A stretch of DNA of 64,000 bases, taken from the NCBI GenBank assembly GCA_963070105.1, contig OY718807.1, positions 6,963,483 to 7,027,482 of the forward strand, read 5' to 3'. Shown piece by piece: positions 50,110 through 63,241 of this stretch. A program made the translations under genes and the position numbers. The notes beneath the pieces were generated by a model. It saw only the letters and a list, made by a program, of their open reading frames with translations. It did not search any database and was not told the origin of the DNA. The DNA is from Litomosoides sigmodontis. Taxonomy: Eukaryota; Nematoda; Chromadorea; Rhabditida; Onchocercidae. The number at the start of each line of letters is the position of its first letter. Within the stretch, counting starts at the first letter, position 1.

Positions 50110-51880
50110 TCATGATTTGATGTCATCTTCGGAATCGATGTAATCTATTCTGGTGGTGTTATTATCGTTGTATTGTCTGCCTCCTTGTTTTAAAAGTGAT
50201 AGCTGCAGCGTAACAGTTTCTGTTAGGAGGGCGAAGTGGTCCAGATCAGCGACCACAAAAGATGGTACATTATGATTGCGCAGAGCAGCACAACTTTTGT
50301 TGCAACAGTTGAGGCCGATGATCGAATCACTGAGACTATATACGTCGTAAGAGTTGCGTCCTTCGAAGCGATTTGGTTGAGAATTCAATTCTTTCTGAAA
50401 GATTTTTCTAAAATATCTGAGGATATTTAATATCGGAGTTCTCGTAAATGAGCTGTCGTTTAATGCAGCGAAATTTTATCATGAATATTATCAGACATTT
50501 TGAGGCATATTTATTTTAATGTTTTTCATCTAGACAACTCTAAAAGCTTCCTTCTCCAAAAGAGATTGACAGTAAGACAATACAGATGGAGTAAAGGGTC
50601 GATTGTTGCTGGAAAACAATTGCTATTCTAACCATAAGTTTGGAGTTGCAAGATAAGGATGAAGCGCTACTGCAAAGAGGAATAATTGAAGGACATGTCT
50701 GCAAACCATGATTTGTGCCACCAACAGATATAAATGTGTTCACCTGCAAATATCATTGATTTTAAATTATTAGAAGAAAATGGAATCGATGAATACTTGC
50801 AGAAATTATTTTGAATAAAGGATTTATGAATTGATCATCACCAGTATGCAACGCGTTGAAGTGAGGCTTGGGGTAATATAGTCTCTGAATGGTATATTGA
50901 AACAAATCAAATTTTTGGTTGTGTTTGAAGTATGTCGAAGTCATCGAATAAATAATTAAACAAACAAAGAATGTAGGAAATTTCACCATTTGAGTGAGAG
51001 GAGCCCCGAGCAGTTCATCAGTGTCAAAGCAATAAGAGCCCAAAATAGCCTTCCTTGTGACCGCTGACCCCATAGAGTGCGCAATAATATCAACAGTTTT
51101 CCCTGTGTAGTTATTCACTGCTACTAACATTTGACGAATCTGAAAGTTTGAAATTTATTCTTCATCGCACTCTATCATCAGAAACTTGCGTTCAGAGTTT
51201 AGATGTAATACGGCAATGCAAAATCAAAAAGCGAGGTTTCTTCATGGTGTGTAGCACTCCGCAACTTAAAAATCAAAAATCCTTCATTGAAAAGTTTCGT
51301 GAAAATCTGATCAAACCAATAAGCGCTAGCCGTATGAGAAGGACTCTCGTAAAGGTTGCCGAAGGAAGTGTCACCATATCAATGCACTGCGTGCATGCAG
51401 TCGCGTTTCAGTCACAAAATACTGAATTGTTTCTCTACCTGTTTGATGTATTTGCAATGAACGCCATCGAAAATTGCAGAATTAATGCCGTTGCCGTATG
51501 ACGTAGCGTAAAGCTCGGACCAAGAGTACCCTCTGTAAATAAAATATTCGCGATGTGCCAGGAATACGGCAGCACGTGCAAGCGCTCCGTGCACGAAAAG
51601 CGCTGGCTGAAATTTTAAAATAAGTTAGATGGTAGTTGGATAATAAAGCAGAGCTTCCATAGATAGCAAGAAAACTAACTCTGTTGTTTACGGGGTCATT
51701 TTCGCTCAGCTTTCCACCAAAACTTCCCCAGTGGTCAAGGCCCATATCTATCCTTTCTAGAAGTTTCTGCGTTTTCATCCCATACTTTCTTCTTAAGAAA
51801 TTATTGAAATGATCAGTGAATTCTGCTTTACTGCGATACTCATTACTTAACAGCAGTAGCAGTAATACATACAGTAGCAT
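50110..51880 (-). CDS. Secreted class-2 (EstA/LipB-type) lipase
   Basis: Predicted extracellular acylglycerol hydrolase of the lips-type family known in C. elegans. Five minus-strand exons, each a multiple of three, give 305 residues: 51680-51880, 51439-51606, 50987-51139, 50633-50743 and 50110-50394. A signal peptide opens the protein (MLLYVLLLLLLSNEYRSKA). FVHGALARAAVF supplies the oxyanion-hole HG. The nucleophile elbow is VDIIAHSMGSAVTRKA with Ser in AHSMG. ISVGGTNHGLQTCP is the family's following motif. NRFEGRNSYDVYSLSDSIIG carries the probable catalytic Asp and ADLDHFALL the His. Length and motif order are typical, so the triad looks intact. The exon 4/5 junction was chosen because SKL(M)|KELNSQPNRFEG keeps frame with the family. 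A minus-strand AATAAA at 49893-49898 may serve as polyadenylation signal. Confidence 0.9.
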
Positions 51881-52550
51881 TATCCTGAAATCATCTCATA
51901 TGCAACGATGTGCATTTGTAGCAAACCAATCTCATCGTCTTTTTGGCCACACTATTCTGTGTTTTTAAACGACTCATTCTGTTTCCAACCCACTATTTCA
52001 CACATTTGCAAGTTTATTAATTTTAAGTTCAAAGAAGATTTGAAAACTTTGGAATAAAAAACAACAAACATGTGACAGAGAAAGAGAATAGTGAAGAAAC
52101 ATCAGTTAATGTGTCTCGCACATCAATTTGTCCACAATTAAGGATTAAAATTTAATTTGGTGTAAATACTGAGCAAAATCAATAAACCTTTGGTCAATGT
52201 ACAAAATCAATAATTGGCATTGACAATGAATTTATGCACGAAATCTTCAATAAGAAATAGAATTGAAAATGAACTGAAATATAGACGTTGAAAATTAGGG
52301 CAAGGTAAAGATAGAGACTTACTGCGATCAGCGAATTATTGAACAAGTTATGATCTTTGTCTAATAAGATAAATGAATAAATACCCTTACTGAATGAATT
52401 TCAATTGAGAGAACATCCTTTCATTTTTAATTTAATAACTAATCCATGCATTCGTGAAAGTAGCACCACGCCTATTGGCAAATTCAATTGCGGTTAATTT
52501 TCCGAGCAAACCGTCGGTTGCTAATTTTAACTTTTTTCCATTTATGCGCA

Positions 52551-52667
52551 GCGCTTCCAACCCGGCCAGTCCACTGAGACAGCGCCTCCAACCTGGCCAG
52601 TCCATCTATCTGGCGCCTCCAACCTGGCTAGTCCATTCATTCAGCGCCTCCAGCCTAGTCAGTATAT
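52551..52667 (+). repeat. 31-bp minisatellite, four copies
   Basis: GCGCCTCCAACCTGGCCAGT-type units start at 52551, 52582, 52613 and 52644, an exact 31-bp period. The last copy is partial and more diverged. It is much richer in GC than its surroundings. Confidence 0.9.
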
Positions 52668-54746
52668 ACCTAATATACATGCATATATAATACGAAATTA
52701 AATCAAATCAAAAAAGTAGTAGTAATACGAACAGATTTTCTTTTGCGATCGGTAATTTTAATGATTTTTGGTCGATTTCGTTCTCCTTAGTTTAGTCTTT
52801 CTATGGTATTGCAAATTTAGGTCAGACAATTTCGTTGCATACGGTGATAATAAATTATCCATTTCCTGCCATTTTTCAGCACCACTAATTGTAGCTTCTT
52901 TGAGAAAATAGAAGTATTTAATTTATCTCAGATGTACGACTTCAGCATTGCTAATTGAATTTTAATAACTGAAAAATTCTAATATTTGAATAAATTGCAT
53001 CACTTAGTTGCCACAAAAAAACCATTCGTAATATAAATGTAATCAAAAGGGACAAAGCGAACAAACATCAAATATGCCAGAAATAAATACCAAAAAAAAA
53101 ATGAAGAAAAAGTTTGGTAGGATGAAATGAGGAAATCTTAGCAAAGTCTTTTTCCAGACGTACGTGGAAGGAATGAAAAATTCATTTAGTGTGAGAGCAA
53201 AATAAACCTCCCTGTTGTCATCTCACGTAAAGTTTTTGCCTTAAAAATAGTAATGCAATTCAGAAGTGGAAATTCATCGTTTAAAATATGAAAGCAAAGA
53301 GTTGCATGTTATGAATTTCATCCTCTTGAAGGCTTCAAATACGTTGGTTGACTGGTATGATTCACACCATTTATACGTTTCTTTTTTTTACGCATAACTT
53401 GAGCAGAGAAATTTTCAACTTCAAGTGTTATTTCAATTCAAAAATTAATTTAGAATGCAACACGGTCATTCGTGGATTCGGAAAAAAAATATTTTAAAAG
53501 CAAATGAATTGTCCGCTATTTTGTGCAATACAACGGGTGACCGTTGTGCATAATAGCAGTAGTGTAGTAGCGGTCAAGACGCACTTGACATTTTTACTTC
53601 TGCCTTTGCGTGAAAGTACGTGAAAGTAAGTGCGCTAATATCACGTTATCATATGCTATCCTATCACTTTTCACTTGATCAGTACATTCTGTTTGGCGTA
53701 AAAAAGAAGTAAATAGAAATGGCAATACAATGGTCAAGGTGGAAAGTGCAATAAAATATTAAAGCAGAGAGTTGGAGCTAGCGATGTAGTACAAATTGAT
53801 AAAGCTTCAGGTCGTATAACAAACATTGATAAATCATTTTCACGTACGTACGCAGTTGGTTCGCAGACAAAATCTGTATGACGTCTTGAAGGTGAAATTC
53901 AAAAAACTACAAAAATTGCGCATTCAATTGCGCTTCATGAAATTGCTCTAATAAATTCGCAAATTCAAAGATTCTTTAGTTGCGTGAGCTAACCTTAGCA
54001 GTGTCGTAAGGGGTAGTTTAATTTCTAAACGAAGAAGCTTTTCAATGAAGCATCGATTACTCTTCTGCTATGCTAAGCTATAGTATACACTTTTTTTTTT
54101 GCTGTATGAATTATTTTCCTGTACGGTTGAAAATGTTTCATAGACAGGTTAGGCAGATGAGATAGGTGTGCATTTCTCGATGAAAATCCATTCACCGTTC
54201 ACTATTAGTTCACCTATTAGCAAATATCAGTTTGAAAAACAGGTTATGCTTACTTCAAGCGAAATTCCTTCATTTTAGGAGGTGCGGGATAATTGGAAAT
54301 TTTTTGAATGTGCACGTTTAAGAATGAGTAAGTGGAGAGTATCCCATGTGATAACCTAGTTTAATCTTTTATTGCCATATCCAGACTATTCTAAGAAAAT
54401 GGGAACTCGTCGTGCCAAGACCAATCTAGCGGATGATATGTATTGAGACTGATGGATAAGAGGAAATCACGGTGGGAAATGTCTGATGAAATGATTATCA
54501 ATTATTAAATTTTGGCGTTTTCTGCGTGAAAAATTACTTGGAAATTAAAGCAACAAATTTTTGATATATTAAGCCGTAATGTCGTCGTTACATCGGCAAT
54601 GCCCTCCTTCACAAACATTTAAAATTGCTAAATTTTAAATGAAATAAATCATAGTGTAAATGTCAAAGCGATGTATTAACTGTTAACATTTCATTTAACA
54701 TTTCATTCATTTCAATATTACATGAATTTCATTTAGATAGTATAAA

Positions 54747-54800
54747 AGTTACTGTTATGAGGTAACACTCTCATCATACTGTCCATCCATAACAGTAACT
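54747..54800. repeat. Perfect 13-bp inverted repeat with 28-bp spacer
   Basis: AGTTACTGTTATG (54747-54759) is mirrored by CATAACAGTAACT (54788-54800). TATAAAAG directly overlaps the left arm's start. It could form a hairpin or be a dimeric protein site. Confidence 0.7.
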
Positions 54801-55274
54801 TAGAAATACGTGCTTACCATAATATGCTTAGGTAGATAGATGTGTAAGGATAAACGATATTGAAATATCTATCTCGCAGGAGTCCTGGATAATCCTATTA
54901 CGCAAGTATTTCGAATTATTGCAAATTGAATTTTGAAATAGATATTTCATGTCGGATTTCGTTTCTGAACTCGCCAGGTTTTGTAAGTTAGCAAAATTCT
55001 CTTCTCGATCAGCAGCAGAACACGCTTCTCTGTGCGACAAGTGTTACGCGATCTCTACGTGCACGCTATGACATTTAAGCTTCGTTTACCTTGTCTGTAC
55101 AAGTGTGAACTGTACGCATACTCTTCTCTAATTATTGAATTTAAATAACTTCATCTTCACTCTTCTAAGTCATTTTCACCTAAAGTATGCCCAATTTCGA
55201 GTACTTCAAAGTAATTGAGAAGCACACTCATTAAAGTTACTTAGATCATTATGGTACTTCAGAGAACATTTATG

Positions 55275-55330
55275 TACACACACACAGACACACACACACA
55301 CACACAGACACATGCACACAGACACATGCG
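55275..55330. repeat. (CA)n microsatellite with CAGACA interruptions
   Basis: CA array with GACA and ATGC interruptions followed by a short GA run. Overlapping Cys/Val-rich minus-strand ORFs are artefacts. Confidence 0.9.
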
Positions 55331-57812
55331 CAGAGAGAGAATTCGAAGGTGAATGTGGAAATGCGCACTGATAGACAGCTGTGATATGATGAAGGGTGGT
55401 GTGTTGTGCCGTGGAGCGATTCGTTCCCGCGGCGCTTGTCCACCCTTTCCTGCGCATTGGAACAGTGATAGTGCGCCCGCCACCTGTCTCTGTTCATTGA
55501 GTTGTCGGAGAAGTGGAAGTTCCTCTCCCACGAAGGACAATTCCGCCTGCGCTTTGCGCTCTCAACTTACTCATCCGTTGCATCGACGCAACCGACGAAC
55601 AAGCACAGATAGACGTCACCGATAGACGAAGTGCCAATGTGTGAAACGAACTGTGTGCTTGTTGATACCTTACCTTTCTTCTACATCCATCAGACATTTC
55701 ACATTTCAGTGTTTGAAATTGAAATTGGCCAATGTCTCGCATTATTTGTTATTTATTGCATTAACCCATCAATAAACAATGAAATACACGTCGGTGAGTG
55801 CAAAGCGCTCAATGCAATTCTTTCCCCGTGTTATTTGCATTTTTCATTTAACAATTCGAAACGTTTCAGGAATTTTTCACAACTCCTCTCATCCTGGCAT
55901 TTGTGCACGTAAGGCGCATCTCATCCGCGGAAATGTTTTTTGTTCAAGTTTTAAATGAGATAATTGTTGCTGTGTGATTATTTTCAACGAAATCAATATG
56001 TTGAAATGACGTGACTTTGGTTGATCAGGTTTTTCGGAATTAAATTTAAATTACACTTGAGGATTATTGGGTTGCTGCGATTGTTCTGTTCACACTTGCC
56101 TTCAATTTTGCTAAATTTACTCGTCGATCAAAACAAATGGACATCACATTTCATTGTAATACTTAAATTAAATAATGAAAGTGGTGCTGAAGGTGTGTTA
56201 AAAATGAAATCCGTCCGACTGATTGATTTCCAACCTTGAAAGTCTGTGAAAGATCAACAGATTTAACATTTTTCAATGTCTGCAAAACGACTGTAACGAT
56301 TGCATCATAGCATGACGGGTTACGTACGCTCTTTCGAAAGTTCGAATTCTCTCCTCTCTTTTGGTTTTTTCGCTCATTTCATATTGCACCTGAAATTGTG
56401 ATTCACACGTTGATAAATACTTTCAATAGGAGCATTGCCTGATGACCATTTGACCATTTGACCGTATTCAATTTATCTACGAAATTATCAACTATGCATA
56501 GGCAAACATACCTATAAACCATTGCTGTCAATTATCGTCGTCCTTCATTACTCCTAAACTACATCTTGCCATTTTCCACTTTATGAAGAAATAAAATGTA
56601 ATTTGTTTGTTTGTTTCTTCTTCGCTTTCGTCATTAACAGGATGGGTAATGTTGTATTAAAGTATTGCTACCTCATTGTCTCTTTCCTTTTCAATTCACA
56701 TATTTCGAATTGCTTATTTGCAATTTCTCAGAACTCTTCCTGTCGGCATTCAATGGAAAAACTTGTTTCCTACCTTCCACTCCTTGTTTACATCCCACTT
56801 CTCCAGCGTTGGCTTCTTTCGACGTTTAGACGATCAAAATGTTGCCGAATGCTTATTGACCTCTTTCTCTCAGTGCACGTAAAAAAACACTTTAGGAATA
56901 GGTAGTTTTATTTACAACTTCAACGAATGTGTCGCTAAAATTTTTCAACAAACAACTGATGCATTCCTTTTTGTTTTGACCTTTGTTTCGTTAGTTCATT
57001 TCATTTGAATACAATGATTTCTAAAATTGAGTGGAGGCGGAATGCGGCGTTTGCGAGCTGTCATCGTCTCTTGGAGGTCACTTATAGGTGCAAAAAAGAA
57101 GTGCTAATGCAATACTTTAACATTTGCAACAATTCACAACAATATCATTGAAATGTTAAATGAGCGATTGAGGTGACGTTGTTGTGCAGTGTTTAACAAT
57201 CTGAAATGATATCATAATTTAAATTCAGCTCATATTATTTTCAATAACATGACGAAGACTTCTTCTTAATTAATTCTTAATAAAATCCTTATGCAATTAC
57301 TGATTCGCTCCTTACTTAAACAATGATTCCCTGAGTACGAAGTCAATGATGGATCTCCGATTAATACATTAAATAAAATTCAGTGAAAATGAAATGTGTA
57401 AATTTTCATTAATTTCAGGCAAAATGATCATTTCTCTACTCCTTCATCTGAATGATTTCGGATTTTATGGAAGTGAGCGGAGCGGAAAGCGTTAAGCGTT
57501 TTCGCGAGAATCTCTCATCTCAATGTGATTGTGGCGATGCTGCTTAAATGAAAGATGCATTGTGGAATAATCGGATAGTCTGCCATGTTGGTGAACCGCC
57601 TGCATTAATTATGCAAAAAAATAAAGTTTGAATATTAGAAAATTCTGTCAAAATAGTTTTTTCTATCAAAACCTATTAAAATTTAAACGCTTTTTTTCCA
57701 ACAATCAATATCCTCAATTTATTTCTCAACTTACACATTGAAAAATTATCATTATAAACGTTTAATGAATGGACGAGAACTCTTCGTCATACTCGTTGAG
57801 TTATTTCACTAA

Positions 57813-59638
57813 ATGTTGTCGTTGAATGTTTCGATACAGAAAATTAGTAATGACGAATTTCAGCTGATATCGATGCAAATAAAATCGCGAATTGCGTTGA
57901 AAATTTACCAGTTAATTTGTTCCACTTTTGTCGTTTATTGTTTGTACAATGCAGGACCAAATTGGATGCTTGCATTATCATTACTTGTAGTACCTCTACT
58001 TGGTATGTCATTTTTGGCTTATTTTATAGTTTTAGATGAACTCATTTCATGCGCTCCGATTGTGATGACGGAGAAAAGCATATTGTTTACGAACTTAGGC
58101 TGACAATTTTAGGTTAAGTGGGAAAGGAAGAAATTTTACAATCTTTACAATCATTGTTAGTGCACTTCTTCAATGGCAACATCGTCCCAGCAATAGCTAT
58201 TTTTCATTACTCCTCATTTCTTTGAAATTCAAAAGTTCGGCTATCCAGTAAAGAGCTACTCCATTTAGGCATATATTTGATATTGCGATCACGAAATCGA
58301 AAAAATCGTTGCGATGTATTGCATTCTGGAGCGGTGGAAAAAAGTTGGCTTCGAGTTGAAATTACAATATGCTTCACAATGGCTATTGCTTTCCTCGGTT
58401 TCGGCATCTTAATACTTTACTCTTTTTTCAAGGTTATTTTCTGGGAACACAAACTAGGAGCAGCACATGAAGTGGCGCTAATGTCTAACATTTCTAATTA
58501 TTGTTTAACAATTAATTGTTTTTAAATGTTTGGATATTATAAGATCTGTTTGCTGATAATTTTAGCACTTATCACACATGAAATCTTTTTCAATTATTAG
58601 ATAAAATCTTTGGTATTGCAGTCGTTAACAGTAATTACCAATTTAGGACATGAATGAATATTTAAAAGGAATAGGTTTGAAAATTTATGAATTTTTAATA
58701 AATGGGTTATTTTCTGGCTATCCGAAGCAAAAATAGACATCTGAAGCAATTTACTTTAAACAAATATTCAATCACTTAAAAATCAATTTTATTTTTAGCT
58801 GATGGATAACGTGTACTTCCTGTTGGCTGGGCTTTCTTCGATTCTTATTTCATTATTATATATGATCAATGGCTTGATTACTGTTGGCCTGTTACAGCAA
58901 GGTGTTACAGATATTATGGTGGATGAAAATGTACCAAGGCAGTTGTCTTACACCACAACTGATGATCCAAATGTAAGGTCATTTTTTTTAATATTTTTTA
59001 TGAAAATCAAATAAATACAACAGTTTGAAAGGAAATTGGAAATGCGCCTAATGTTTAAAACAAAGTAGTCAGACATACTACTCTTCACCTGAAACGAATG
59101 CATTCACTCATTTTGCTTTTCCATGGCAATCGGTAGGTTCAATGTGGGGGTAGTCTGCCTAATACGATAAGTTTAAAGAAGTTTTTGATTTATTCTTGTT
59201 GCTTTCGTGATATTTCCAATTATAAATTATAATCCAATAATTATAATCAATAATTGCAATTCAATTATAATCCAATAACATTTAAACTTAAATTTTATAA
59301 TTATTAATAAAAATTCATTACTGTTACCGTTAAATGCAGTAGTATATACGAAATAAGTGAAGCAAAATATTAAATTTATTGAGGAACTTGTTTTATTTGT
59401 GACATTTAAAGCCAAAAAATTTTAACTTTCGGAAATTGTTATCAGAAAGTGCAGATTTGCATTATTCTCTTGTAGTCTATGAACGACTGGAAAGTTGCAT
59501 TACATATGCTATGTTAGACGTTGAAATAACATATTTATGATTTTAGCGTAAACGAATCTTTTCCATATTTTTAGTTACATTTTCAATATAATAGAAGATA
59601 AATTGCCTTATTGTTTTCAGCTGATGAAGTCCTATTGA
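57813..59638 (+). CDS. Predicted four-transmembrane protein, unidentified
   Basis: Four exons join in phase to 181 residues: 57813-58002, 58269-58432, 58799-58972 and 59621-59638. Four hydrophobic segments are evident: KIYQLICSTFVVYCLYNA, WMLALSLLVVPLLGIYLI, ITICFTMAIAFLGFGILILY and VYFLLAGLSSILISLLYM. A basic cytosolic-type loop (RSRNRKNRC) follows segment 2 and a polar tail (DENVPRQLSYTTTDDPN LMKSY) ends it. Layout is tetraspan-like, but there is no CCG motif or large Cys loop of tetraspanins. Start at 57813 is the first ATG in the open frame; an internal ATG (MQIKSRIALK) after a TTTCAG is an alternative. The tiny last exon rests only on phase and a good acceptor. Confidence 0.65.
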
Positions 59639-60097
59639 AATCAGGCTTGTACGGATTGAAAAATAACTGTTATAGTTGAACTCTGTCGATTTCAATTTTA
59701 ACATCTGTGAGTACGTGATAAAACAAGTTGTATGCGTTAGGATAACCCGTCACATTTTTAAAGTCATATTTTCAAAATCCTTTCTTATAAAATTGCTCGG
59801 TGAAAGGATTACGAAGTGGACTCATTCAAATATAACAGAATTAGAAGATTGTATTACTTTTGACTATTTAGAATGATTTCATCAAATAAATTAGCAAGTT
59901 GGTTGCCTGACATTATTTTTTTTCAAATAAGAGGAGAAAGAGAAAAGGGTCGCTGAAGTAAGTGAAAGGTTGAAATGAGTTCTGATCAATTAAACACTGA
60001 GATTGTAGTGGAATGACATGAATGATAAGGATGCTTACATTTAACAACTGAATTACTTCATTCTGAAATAAAATAATTTTGCATTCCTCTTATCTCT

Positions 60098-63000
60098 ATG
60101 TTCACTTCCGCTTCATCGCGTGAACCTTTTCTATGCAAGTTGAGCGCTAGTGGAAATGTTTGCGACATCCACCTTCTTCATATACTTAGTAAAGCAAATT
60201 TTAATTCATTTTCTACTCGTCCCATTGTACATATCGCCATAGGGGAAATAGGTGTAGTAAGAAAATTTTTTGAATTTAAGGAACTTTATAAGGTATTTCG
60301 ACATTCTTTAGCTTCGATCCTTTCTTTTTTTCAAATCAATTTGAATTTCGACATTATTGCCTGTTACAGCATTTTTCAATATCAGTGATGAGTAAAGACT
60401 GTGATAAAACGATTGAAAGCAATCGGGAATTGAAAGGACAACCGAGGACATCAATTAAAGATACTTCAGCTGCACCAATGAAGAAGCATCAACATGCCGT
60501 ATCATTTCCAGTTATCCAACAGAATTCAATAAATATAGCTAATGAAACATACTGTTACATACTGGTTTTTGGTGATCAGATAGGCATTTCTGTTAATCCA
60601 TTTCCCGAAATAAGTAAGATAGATGAAATCACCATCGTTATCACCAATCACTGATCAGTCTGCGCATCATTTCATTGCTTTTGTTGACGCATTGTTCAAA
60701 ATTCAAGAATTAAGGCAGCTCTGTTTAAGCTATCTTTTGCCAAAAGTGAGTGTAAACGTCAAGAAAGAGCTGAAATTATTACAACTTTTCTACAGTATCC
60801 CAGAACATCGCAATTTCAGCGAGCACTTTTTGCTGGACAGCGATCTGAAATGGATCAACACATAATTGAATACATTCGAGAGGAGTTGGATCGACACTTG
60901 GATGATAAAGCTCACAAACATGACAATAGCGCTACAAATTACTGCATTGACCATTGCGCAAATGGTCATATCGATGACGTTTTGACGATTGACTCACGGG
61001 AGCAATGTCAGTGTGCATCGACAATAAATAGTACCATAGCAAAGTCTGCTCCTCAAACAATTTGGAATCAAGTGTAAGGTTGCATTGAGTAATGACGTAC
61101 ATATTTACACTAATCACAGGTATAAAATTAAATTAAATTTGACAGTGCACGAAGTTACATCGTTAATTTAACCACAAAAGATTAGTAATGATTTCCTCAT
61201 ATGATAAATTCTCTCTCTATGTGTGAGTGCATTGAAAATGTAGTGCACTGATAATTATATTTCTAGTTCAAGACGTAAGGCCACACCGATACCATTGTTT
61301 GTTCCTGCTGAAGTAAGAGATATGGGTGATAATTATCTTATTCAGCATTTCAATGACCATTTTTCAACTCCTCAACAACATGGTCCATTGTTCGTCCATA
61401 AGTAAGACATTAAATTTTAATATATAGTCATTTTACGTTAGCATCAAATTAAATATTTCTTGTTCTATAATCGAACTATCTGAAATCATAACACATAGGG
61501 AGTTATCCAAATAGCATTCACATTTTAATATTGCATTTTTTTTGACAATGAAAGTATGAAACTGTCACAAATTTCATTTTTCGGGTACAATGACAGAATA
61601 TCAAGTAGTGCGAAAGCAGATAGTTCTGGTCACGTCGCTTGCCCAGTTGAATTATTCCATCCACAACAACTGCGTATGTTCAATAAAACTGCTGCGAAAT
61701 GTGATGAAAAAGATCACTCGAAAGGAGATGATAGTTTCAAGCATACCGACTGTGAGAGATTCTCTGACGATGACAGTACATCCGGTAATTACATGTGATA
61801 TATTAATAATTGTTTTTGAGTATTTTAACTTGATAAGACTAATAATTATATGCATTTGAATCAGGCTACAGTAAAAAATTATTGGGTATTTAAGAAATTC
61901 CTGCGCGTTATGCAGGCATTTTTTGCTCGAAATGATATTTTGGAAGGCAAAAGTGGAAACAAAAAGGGTGCTTAAGAAAACAAGTGCTTCCTTACCTCAT
62001 ATCTCTTTCGGTTTCATTAATTTCTTGCTTAAGAAAATCGATTTATTGAAGCTAAGTTATAAGGGATATAAAGGAAATGCGACTCGTTATGTAACTGTAG
62101 CTGCTAAAACGTTTTCCACAGGACTCTGTTGGTTTCTGTGACTTTTAGATGCACTGGATATCATATCAACTCGATTGTAATCAAGAAAGATAGGAATTTG
62201 TCGGGAAAAGCATTCAGAACTTTCTGAATTTTAGAATTTAGAATTCCGAAATCTTAGCAAATACAATAGACGTTGAAGAAAAAATTGCTAGCAGCTTGAA
62301 TAGTTAGTGAGTTTAAGGTAGAGGAAATAGTAAATGATAGAGGTAAATGGTAAATTATATGATAAATAACTTGAAATAACAGTGGGTAACATAGTTATCT
62401 GGCAAAGCATACCTCATTTGTTTTAGAATCATTGGTTGGATCGATTTACTGTTACAGTAATTCAATGCCCGTGGAGTTGAAAAGTGTTGATTTAGCCGTT
62501 CAACCGCAACTATTAGCCGTAGAGGTTCCAGCTCAAAATATTCGAGCTTACAGTCGTAATACTTCCGACAATTCCAGCTCGCAGCAAATGTCTGTGATAG
62601 CGTCACGTATTCATAGTCGCCGAGGTTGGAATATTTTATTGTTTCTTCTGTGGGATAAATCAAAAATAGACGACTAATGGGAAATGAAATGAAGGAATTT
62701 TCAGAAAACAGCCGAGGGAGTCAGAGAAGATGCTATTTGAAACATGACAATCATCGTGGATCGGGCAACACTCAGCATCCATCCTGTGTTGCACTCACCA
62801 ATTCAACTAATAAAGGCTCTCAATCGTTTACTAGTTACAGGAGCGCTATCAGGTTGTCACTTATATTCTACTTTGTATCTCAGAATATATCTTTACTTTA
62901 ACTCTTTCAAGCAAATTCAAATAGGGGCATTTAATGATATTCAAGTAGGAACCATGGTAATATTTTTATTGGTATGCCATGAAAGTGTCATATGTATTAA

Positions 63001-63241
63001 CCTTTGGGTACAATTAATAGAAAAATGTTGCAGAGGCAGGCAAAAGATATCGAATTTATCACGAGAGCAAGAATCGATGTATCCCTTTTGCATGCCATCA
63101 ATTGTAACAGCAATTGATTCAGGACGTGAATCAGATATAATTCGAAAAAACTTTCCGAGACGAACGAGTTCAAGAGACAAAAAGACAAGAAATAGAGGTA
63201 GTATGAATTTATCATCCACAAGTAATATTAAAACATTTTAA
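60098..63241 (+). CDS. Nine-exon protein of unknown function, 557 residues
   Basis: Exons 60098-60292, 60370-60564, 60659-60745, 60796-61073, 61267-61401, 61555-61784, 62427-62624, 62705-62852 and 63034-63241 join without a phase conflict and end in a stop, which is strong evidence for a real gene. The N-terminal half is mixed helical, with FVDALFKIQELRQLCLSYLL across exon 3 and IIEYIREELDRHLDDKAHKH in exon 4, then a Cys/His-containing stretch (NYCIDHCANG...CQC). The middle has PIPLFVPAEVRDMGDNYLIQ. The C-terminal 200 residues are Ser/Arg/Asn-rich and probably disordered (SRNTSDNSSSQQ; PRRTSSRDKKTRNRGS). No signal peptide or membrane segment. I do not recognise a family. The acceptor of exon 6 (GAAAG) is weak, and the exon 2/3 junction has alternatives. 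It follows the four-TM gene by 459 bp. Confidence 0.75.

Larger units (their letters stand above)
51881..57812. other. Gene-poor interval with minisatellite and inverted repeat
   Basis: No supported exons. Besides the repeats listed separately there is a GTGAAAGTA short repeat near 53610-53635, and a region of higher GC content near 55400-55620 that carries only overlapping unlinked ORFs. Promoters of the lipase (left edge) and of the four-TM gene (right edge) must lie inside. Confidence 0.5.

Noticed and set aside
55353..55625. 90-codon ORF in GC-richer stretch near 55.4-55.6 kb
   Set aside because: Overlapped by three equally long ORFs on the other strand and without splice or motif evidence.
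56603..56905. 100-codon hydrophobic plus-strand ORF
   Set aside because: T-rich DNA gives Phe/Leu-rich ORFs; a second frame overlaps and no exon linkage was found.
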